Positions 56,200 to 64,000 of a stretch of 64,000 nucleotides of DNA are shown one piece after another. A program made the translations under genes and the position numbers. Each line of letters starts with the position of its first letter. Position 1 is the stretch's first letter. Below the pieces are notes generated by a model. That model saw nothing but the letters and a program-made list of their open reading frames with translations. It searched no databases and was not told the origin of the DNA. Source of the stretch: Rhineura floridana (Eukaryota; Chordata; Lepidosauria; Squamata; Rhineuridae); assembly GCF_030035675.1 (NCBI RefSeq), contig NC_084482.1, positions 183,183,873-183,247,872 on the forward strand, read 5' to 3'.

Positions 56200-56890
56200 C
56201 CACTTTTATTGGGAAAAGACACCTCTCCTTTATAAAAGTGAAGGATGAGATCACATTTTTTCTCATCTTGACTAAGCAATTGAACAGCCATGTTTCCATC
56301 TTGATATGAGTCTTCCGTGTTTGATATGGTCACTTTCATGTAAACAGAGTGATGCGAGATAACTCTTTACTGCTGATTACGAATTCATGTAGCTTATCCA
56401 ACAAATATTTAAAGAACCATTTAATGACCCACAATCTGAAGGAATGAGCAGATTCTTCTCATGGAAATGATTTTTGTTTCTTGATTATTTTCTTGGGGAA
56501 CTTGTTGTTTGCTTTATTGGCTTAATTTTTCCAACCCCAAGAGGAGCTTGTGTTCTTCCTAAAAAAAAAGGCTCCCACTTAGGGAAGGATTCTTCCACTT
56601 TTGCCCAGTAAAGAGTCTGGAAAAGAAATGACACAATATGTAATTTAACTTGGCCTCACAACGTAATCTACTTTGTTTACCAGCCCATTACAAAACAATC
56701 CAAATGTAAAATGTGTCATTAAAGGTTGTTTTACATGTGAAGTAATTTAGAAAAGGCCAAACAAATTCCGTGCTTATTCTCAAATCCCCCAATTATACAA
56801 TATAATGGAGGTTGGAAGGATTTCAATGTCTAGAGTAAATTTGCAATGATTGGATGTGCCCTCTTGTGGCGGATAATGTATTAGAATGGT
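56200..56890. promoter_or_regulatory. Possible conserved non-coding stretch
   Basis: It is repeat-free and AT-rich, with 'GCTGATTACGAATTCATG' near 56373, 'CCATTTAATGACCC' near 56417 and 'GTGTCATTAAAGG' near 56714. It is weaker than the block at 42.5 kb and could be ordinary unique DNA. Confidence 0.25.
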
Positions 56891-57955
56891 AATCCTTGAA
56901 CATTATAATTGTTTCCTTGAATTACGCAGGAGTTATGTTTCTCTGAACCATAACATTATTCCCAGACTCTTAACATTAAAACCCTTATCTAAAACAATTT
57001 TAATTATATGGGGGCTAAAATGGTTTGACATATACATAAATACAATGACGAACACTATCAATTTAAAGGATTTTGAGCTAATTTGGTTCAAATAGTTTAA
57101 GGATCAATTTTATTTGAAATAAAGCTGTAACACCAAACAAAGTAATGGCATCATGACCCAGAACAAAATCAGAAATCTATTTAGGGCTCTCAAAGTTGTT
57201 CTGGCTTTGAAAGCCATCCCTGTGTAGTCATTAGGAGCTCACCTTTCCCTCAGAGGGGGAGGGGTGGATGGGATGTTGTCTCTGGATGTCACGTTTGCTG
57301 GCTCCATGCACCTCCAGGAATGACCCCCTCTTATCTCACTACATTCTAAGTTCAGGAGAAAGCTTGATGCTTTTTGGTATAGTGCTCTGCTTCTAAAGTT
57401 CTTTTACCACCTCTGAAGCTATTGTACTCAAGTTCTGATTGCAGCCTTCCCAGACACCTGGGTGGTCACTGTGAGAACAGGATGCTGTACTAGATGAGCC
57501 AATGGCCTGATCCAGCAGGCTCTTCTTATGTTCTTAAAAGTATCACGACATGGATGAACCTCAGCCTTTCTCCAAGCTTGGACGGCGGGATGTGATTTGG
57601 ATGTGTTCTGAGCCCCTTTAAAGTGCAACACCATGTGACTGAGGGGACCATGCTGAAATTGTCTCTTAGCACTGCTGAAAAAAGTGCCAAAATATGAACC
57701 AAATGAGTCTAGAAATACACCTTTAAACCTCATGAATTTCAATGGGTTCTAGATTCCATGTCCAATGGGTTGAAAACTAAAATTGTGGCACATTACAGAA
57801 TTTAACTAAAGGCATATCAGATGCTAAATGAGTAGTAGATGCAGCATTTATTATAATGCCTACTCTAACAAAGGACATTAAATATAGATAAAACTGCTGC
57901 AGAGCACTAGCAGCTCAGCAGTGATTGCATCTAAGAACATCATAAAGACAAGCTT
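56891..57955. other. Intergenic with one repeat scrap
   Basis: Positions 57457-57540 carry 'GAGAACAGGATGCTGTACTA' to 'TTCTTATGTTCTTA', a fragment of the repeat at 48787. Otherwise nothing is recognised. Confidence 0.45.
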
Positions 57956-58262
57956 AAGCCAGAGGTAGCCAATGTGGTGCTCTACAGATGTTACTGGCGA
58001 AGGGCTGTAGCTTAGTCGTAGAGCACCTGCTTTGCATGTAGACGGTCCCAGGTTCAATCCATGGCATCTCCAGGTAGGACTGGGAGAGAACCTTATCTGA
58101 AATCGTGTAGAGCCACTGCCAATCAATGTAGACAATACCGAGCTAGATGGACTCAATAGAAGGCAACTTCCTGTGTATTGGACTCAAACTCCCATCAGCT
58201 CCAGCCAGCATGGCCAATGGTCAAGGATGAATCCAGCATCTGGAGGATACTACGTTGACTAT
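57956..58262 (+). repeat. Fold-back MITE split by SINE family A
   Basis: MITE left arm 57956-57996 ('GAGGTAGCCAATGTGGTGC'); SINE on the + strand 57999-58177 ('GGGCTGTAGCTTAGTCGTAG', box A; 'GGTTCAATCC', box B; end 'GGCAACTTCCTGTG'); MITE right part 58178-58262 ('CAAACTCCCATCAGCTCCAG' to 'ACTACGTTGACTATCC'). The SINE is fairly well kept and is the younger of the two. Confidence 0.8.
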
Positions 58263-58460
58263 CCTTGGCTTAACTATTCGCGTTAAAGACTATGAAAAGT
58301 TGGTTGTCTACATTAGGCTTACCTCAAGATTAACAGTGTCAGGGTGTAGAAGTAAGTGGTCTCTTGATTGTAGTTTTTTTCCTGCTGCTTCTATATCCTG
58401 CAACACACGAAGCACCAGAATTCACATACATGTAATTAAGCAACAGTACTTGTGTATATA

Positions 58461-58852
58461 CTAGGGTGAGGAACGTTAGGCACGGAGGTAAAAAGTGGCC
58501 CTCCAGGGCATCTCTGTCCTGGGGCTCTCCCTATGCCACTCCTGTGGCAACCAGCTTCTCCCCAGGCAGACCCTTCACAGGCCCTACTCACCACCTTCCT
58601 CAAATGCTTTTGTCTGGCTGGAATGTAATAATTCATCTTGCTGAATGTTTGGATAGGGGATGGAGAGATGTGTTCTGTGTAGAAACCTCTGACCTTTGTG
58701 TGGATTAAATGTACAAAGGTAAGAGTCACATCTTATTGCCTTTGGCCCCACTCACTTTTGCCTCTGGCCTTGCCCAGCATTGGCATGTGGCCTCTGGACA
58801 GTTGCCCGTGACAGAATGTGCCCCTTGGGCCGAAAAAGTTTTCCCACCCTGG
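58461..58852. repeat. MITE of the family at 17592
   Basis: The left end 'CTAGGGTGAGGAACG' and right end 'AAAGTTTTCCCACCCTG' are inverted. The middle shares 'CACTTTTGCCTCTGGCC' and 'CATTGGCATGTGGCC'. It shows the text that copia element 1 interrupted in the other copy. Confidence 0.65.
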
Positions 58853-58932
58853 CGATACACACTTACCTGGGAATACGTTCCATCGAATTCAGTGGGGCTT
58901 ACTTTTGATTAAGCACGCAGTGGACTGCACTA
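58853..58932. repeat. 'aatcctatg' MITE fragment
   Basis: 'ACACTTACCTGGGAATACG' and 'CAGTGGGGCTTACTTTTG' with 'GTGGACTGCAC' match the facing half-sites seen at 12465-12565. Confidence 0.5.
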
Positions 58933-59149
58933 TTAATTTCTTTTTTAGCAACCATGGAAATAAAAATATTTCTGTAACTATACGGGTTGTCAGGAGTGTT
59001 TAAGTGATATCAACGCACATGGTGCTTTACATTATAATCTAAAGAGGTGACAGAAACAACAAAGTGATGTTCTACAGAGTAATACTCTTTTTAGATCAGC
59101 TTTATTGGCTTCATGCATGCTTCTAAGCTTAATTCAAGATTCTAGATAT

Positions 59150-59360
59150 CACCTTTAAAGCCCTAAACAGCATAGGACCAGGGACTGTCACTTCCAAAGA
59201 GTCAGAAACTCATGAGAGGGCATTCTGTTACTGCATCCTTGACCCAAGATATATATCTGCACCCCCCTCTGTCACCAGTTAAACACTTTTTTTTATTTGG
59301 GCAGATCTGTAGTCTGATCAGTGTTTGATTTTATTACACCTGGTAGGCAATGGCCTTCAC
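59150..59360 (+). repeat. L2-like LINE 3' UTR fragment, old
   Basis: 'CTTTAAAGCCCTAAACAGC' and 'ATAGGACCAGGGACTG' match the opening of the better copy at 62990. No reading frame is left. Confidence 0.5.
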
Positions 59361-62300
59361 AGAAATGGTAGGTTTTGAGGAGAAAGTGTCCAAACCCCAA
59401 AGAAAAGAGCACAAAAAGAAACAAGGATGAATATTTTTATTGGTGTATCAAGTATTCCAGTAACTGATTTGTCCACGCAGTAAGAGCTTTGCATACAGGG
59501 ACCAGCTGTCTCACATTCTTCACCAAAACTATTATATCAACAAGCGGAATGCACCACACAAGGGAAGTGGTTCATGAGTTACTGAGAAAGAAGAAAAAAA
59601 CACATTTTATCAAATAAGCTACACGTTTATTGGATTTGATGGCTCTCCTGATCCAATGAATAAGTTAAATGGTTAAGAATGGGTGTACATCCAGGACAGC
59701 ATCACAACTGTCATTATACTAGCATTGTGAATACACCATCAAAGCAGAAAGACATGTCAATGTTTGTCCCTGCACCATTTTATATTTACCTTTCCTATTT
59801 TGTAAAGCGATTTAAGGAAAGCGACAGCTTAAAAAGAAATCCCAGAGTCAACTCTTTGGTATTGCCAGCCACCACATGTTGGTCCAAACAAACACATGTT
59901 AATATTTAGGATTAGATTGTGTGACACATATCACCATTGACTCTAACTTCTTCCAACACAGATATTTGGATCAAGGATGCTATCTGCTCTTGTTCTGTAA
60001 CAGTTTCCATTGCCTCTAACCATGGTACTTGGTCGTAGGTTTGTGAGAGTCACAAAGGGCTCAAGCTCCAGAAGTTCTTTCCAAAGTCCCAAAACACAAA
60101 TGCAGATGTATACATTGGCTGGAAATTGCCCCTGCTCTGGGTGTTCTTAGGGCAATCTTTCCTCAGAATTAAGCCATCTTAGCCAGTGTAAATGTTTGTA
60201 GGTGAAGGTGCAGGTTTTCCTGGCGTTCATGGGCCATTTCATTTCCCTGCTCACTACATGCCCCAGAATGACTTGCTTCCAATCCTGTTCTTTCTGATTC
60301 AAAATTCTGCACCTCTAATCTTGCAATTCCCAATGAAGCTCTTTTTTCTGGTTCAGATCTCCTCATGCGTTATATTTTTTAATGTATACCCAAGTTACTT
60401 TTCACCTAAAAATACAGTATTTGAATGCAACAAACATCTGTTTGCAGACATACTAATAAAATGTACACCTGGAATATGTGAAACAGCCCTCACTCATGAC
60501 AATGGGAGCCCAAGACTTAAGTTATTATTATACTTGACAACAATGCATCACTATCTCCCACTGTCTCTGAATCTGTCAAATGTGATTCTCTTATAAAGTG
60601 AATAAGATAAAATCTCAAAGGAAAGAACTTTGAGGAATAAGATATTCAATACGACAAAGATTTTAAATGAATCAGCTGTACCCTGACAAACACCCTTCAG
60701 ACTTTGAGAGTTGTTTTCATTACTGAGGTACTTTTCATCAAGACTGCTGACTGAAAGATTTGAACTTTATGTGCTGGGGGTAATTTACAGTTAAGATGAT
60801 TCACCGTTTGGAGTGAAAGCATTTGCTGTGCACATGTGATGAAGCCAATATTTTTTGTGAAAGAAAACTAGAAAGTAACGAAGCTACAAAGACAGACAGC
60901 AATTTTGTTGAAGCTCTTCCCTGCTCAAGACAAAGATGACTTGCTAATATGCATGCATAACATGTGCACAAAGATGTAGAAAGGCAGCAAGCTGTTCACC
61001 AGACATTCAAACTCCAATGAAAACTCACCTCTATTAGCTTTTCTTAGGAAATTTGCACATGGGCTTCCACTTTCCATGTGTTGGGTTCACAGAGAACTAG
61101 ACTCAATCTGGGGGGGAAAGCACCTCCTTGAAGTTGTGACACCCCCCTTTTTTGTGGGCTTTCATACACAAACATTAAAGAGATCAAGCGCAGGCCTTTT
61201 GGGCAAATTAAGAGAGATGGAAAGGGGCGTGGGAGTGGAGTGTGAAGGAGCCAATGCTGAACAGAGATGGAAGAAGAGAGCATAGCAGATGGCACCGTCG
61301 GGAGCAGAGAGTGAGTGTGAAGAGTAAGGCATTTTGAAAAATTAAGTTAAAAAAAGGAGGAAATTCCCCAAAGGGACTTCCCATCATTCCCAAACCATGG
61401 CAGCTCAGATGAATAGGGATCCTGGTGCAACAGGATTAAAATGACAAGATGCTCTCAATGAGCAGAGTACAATTTACAGAGTTGTAAGTTAAATCCAGTA
61501 AAAACAGGGAAAGTGAGATCTAGACCAAATTTATTATAGGCAGCAATGGAAAGGAATGATGAACTGAGTGACTGAACATGATGAGACAGGGGAAATGCAA
61601 GATAACCTTTCCTCTTTCCCACACTATTGCACTTATAGAAATGTAAAGCCCTCCTGATTGTGCAAAAAGTGGTTCACAATGTCAGACTAACAGCTCCAGA
61701 GGCTACATGACGGAACAGATGCACCATGAAATGTAGACTATTACAACACCTACCAAAATGTTTTCTCCTTGGCCTGAAGAGATCAACTGTCATGACAGCA
61801 AGACACCTCAGACTTCTTTTAATCTTGGTTTTCTAGGGCATGATATGGCAAATTATTATTTTTACTGCAGCATTTTCTGCTCTACAGTACCACTCTCAGG
61901 AAGATTTCCACAGGATTACACAATCGGTCTAAAATCAGTTTAGCGGCTACTTTAATCGTATCAAAAGGATAATTATAATGATAGGAAAGGAGCAACAGAA
62001 AATAGCTCTGGCTTGCATTGATGTTAGCTGAGAAGGGAACTTTGGCCCAGCCTACATACCAGATGTGTCTTTTTGTTGTTCCTATCCAGTTATAGCATAT
62101 TTTGAAGTATATTGTCATCCAGAATACTGATTTAATGACGGGCACTGATAGAAATTGTTGCTGGGAGAGATGCCTTAAAGGGGGTAGGAATGATGTCTCT
62201 GAAATATTAGATGGCACCTTTGCATGCTGCTGATAGCTAAAGGCAGCCATGTCTTTTTTGTGTGCATGTTTTCCTTTAAGGATTGGCAACAGCATTTGCT

Positions 62301-62639
62301 TTTGGCAAATCTTTTCAATATTTTAAAAGTCAGCAGTAATATAATATGCCTTTGGCATATTAAGTGCAGGGTTTTTTTGATACTGTGATTTCAAATGCTG
62401 TGGATTTATAAAAGTTTCATAGACAGCTTGGGGTAAGGGGACAGAGACAGTGACAAGTAAAGGCATCAGGCCACATGCGACCCCTTAGATGTCTGTTAAA
62501 TACCACCACCTTAAGGTGAAAATTGAAAATACTACAAATCTATAATGTTGCTCTATTAACAGTGCTTCCAAATGCCTTCAGAAAAATTTGAGCATTGCCT
62601 ATACTTTTAAAAGCTTACTTTACTTACCACATCCATTTC
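59361..62639. other. Long intergenic stretch, no gene recognised
   Basis: The DNA is AT-rich and unique-looking. Open frames of up to 137 codons show no domain and no codon-like constraint that I can see. The interval near 60780-61010 looks free of repeats but has no clear signature. Confidence 0.4.
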
Positions 62640-62810
62640 TCACACATCTTCCAAGGAGGCAGCGTGCAGTTATCCCATTTTATACTTATGGCAACCCTGT
62701 GAAGAAGGCTAGGCTGAGAGACAGTGATTGTCACAAGGTCACCTAGTGAAGTTCAGTAAGGATTTGGATCTAGATATCTTCAGTCCAAATCCAGCATTCT
62801 GTCTTTCACA
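62640..62810 (-). repeat. CORE/MIR-like SINE, reverse
   Basis: 'ATCCCATTTTATACTTATGG', 'AGGCTGAGAGACAGTGAT' and 'AAGGTCACCTAGTGAAGTTC' are the reverse of the SINE core at 31415. Confidence 0.6.
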
Positions 62811-62989
62811 CTAACTCTGTTTAGTGTTATTACATTGCTTTTTATTCTAATGAGACTAAAGACAAACAAACGTACAATTCACAATTAAAATATTGAAACA
62901 ATTAGAGCAGGACAAACCATTTCATTTCAAGCCAGCCAATATCTATATCTTACTCACATCCATTGAAAAACAATATACAGTAGCAAAAA

Positions 62990-63445
62990 CACTGACCTAC
63001 CCTCTAAATTAAAAAGCCCTAAACACTTTAGGACCTGGGTATCTTGTCTGCCCACCTTCCCTTCATTAGTCATCCCCATCGCACAAGAGCCAGGGAAGAG
63101 GACCTATTGCAAGGAGCTACTATAACTGAAGCTCGATTGGCAACAGAGCCTTCTCTGGTGTGCCCCTAGACCATGGAGTGCCCTCCCTTGTGAGGTAAGA
63201 TCAGCGTCCTCTTTTCCCATTTTTACAGAGCTGCTGAAGACCCATCTTTTAATGTAAACATTTGGTTAAATTTCTTTACGCCATTATACCGATGTTTTTA
63301 AGGATTTTATGGATTTGCTTATGTATGGTTTTTTAATATGTTTTTGCATTTTTAAATCTATGTACATTTTGTATTTTTAAATCTATGTAATCTGCCTTGG
63401 GACCCACATTCCAGGTGAGAGGCAGATAAAATAAATAATAATAAT
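62990..63445 (+). repeat. L2-like LINE 3' UTR fragment
   Basis: 'GCCCTAAACACTTTAGGACC', 'GAGTGCCCTCCC', 'GCTGCTGAAGACCCATCTTT' and 'GTAATCTGCCTTGGGACC', ending in an ATAAATAATAAT tail, follow the order of the widespread reptile L2-type 3' end. There is no coding part. Confidence 0.65.
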
Positions 63446-64000
63446 TATTATTGTTAATTGATGATGATGATGATGAAATGTCTTCCGGACCCACCAAAAA
63501 GAAAATAGCAAGAGAGTCAATCATACACATGAAAGAAGGAATTCAACTGAAAGTCCCCTATTTTGTGTCAGACATCCTAACCACCCCTACTGGCATGGAT
63601 ATGAGAACTGCCTCTGTAACTGATCTCAGTGCCTAGGCAGGAGGATATTGTAGATGGGCCTTGAAGTAACTTGATTCTAAATGATTTAAACTATGTACAG
63701 TGTCATTCAGTTCAGCCCTATAATAAGTGATTCAGATGTAAACTGGGTCTAATGAAGTTCAATCTTTAGCAAGATAACGAAGCAGCATGAAATATGGGAA
63801 CAGGCAGAATTCATATGTAATGTTTTTTGTATATTATTTCATGTTGAAGTGCTATCAAGAGAGCACACGCTGTTGCATAGTAGATAGTGGTTAGGTTTTG
63901 ACAGATGTTTATTGATAGGCGGAATGCACAAGATGAGGACAAATTCTTACCTTATCTGCATAGGGAAAATTATTTAAGTTTCTGATAGGATAGGACAGTG
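63446..64000. other. Intergenic, nothing recognised
   Basis: A GAT microsatellite lies at 63459-63475. No gene is seen up to the window end. Confidence 0.4.

Noticed and set aside
57999-58075. tRNA gene
   Set aside because: Box A and box B text is present, but it is the head of a SINE with a long non-tRNA body and no proper cloverleaf.
61882-62295. 137-codon reverse open frame
   Set aside because: No recognisable domain, AT-rich composition and no splice or promoter context were seen.

Overview
The window is vertebrate genomic DNA, most likely from a squamate reptile (a lizard or, less likely, a snake). The call rests on one clear vertebrate gene (FEZF2) and on the repeat mix: RTE/BovB LINEs with an ACAACAACA tail, CR1 and L2-like LINE 3' ends, tRNA-derived SINEs, hAT-type fold-back MITEs, and both Ty1/copia and Ty3/gypsy LTR elements. 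The species cannot be named from sequence alone.

Layout. (1) Positions 1-6084: FEZF2 upstream DNA. It holds several stretches that look like conserved regulatory DNA, G-rich and CpG-rich blocks, a copia-type solo LTR (2580-3047), and a probable non-coding first exon ending at 5525. (2) Positions 6087-9721: FEZF2, four coding exons on the + strand, giving a 486-residue protein with an EH1 repressor motif and six C2H2 zinc fingers. (3) Positions 9722-17591: 3' UTR, a candidate enhancer block (about 11580-12340), then hAT, MITE and SINE debris. (4) Positions 17592-41119: a dense pile of nested transposable elements. Copia element 1 (17871-29350) split an older MITE. It was later hit by a copia solo LTR, a hAT MITE and a young Gmr1-type Ty3/gypsy element (21803-27938). 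Copia element 2 (32273-41119) follows; one of its LTRs was hit by a near full-length BovB LINE and by a second LINE of another clade. (5) Positions 41120-64000: a diverged duplication, a CpG-rich block with a strong candidate enhancer (42480-43060), two BovB 3' fragments, many SINE and MITE copies, and long stretches in which nothing is recognised.

FEZF2 is the only host gene supported. It encodes a nuclear repressor that patterns the forebrain and specifies corticofugal-type neurons. The homeobox- and SOX-like motif clusters around it suggest the surrounding gene-poor DNA is its regulatory landscape, but this is inference without alignments. The LTR elements are treated as fossils: each is broken, the gypsy copy least so.

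The most notable observations are the gypsy element with integrase upstream of reverse transcriptase and a SCAN-like capsid, the copia primer site matching the anticodon arm of initiator tRNA-Met, insertions dated by perfect target-site duplications, and the candidate enhancers.
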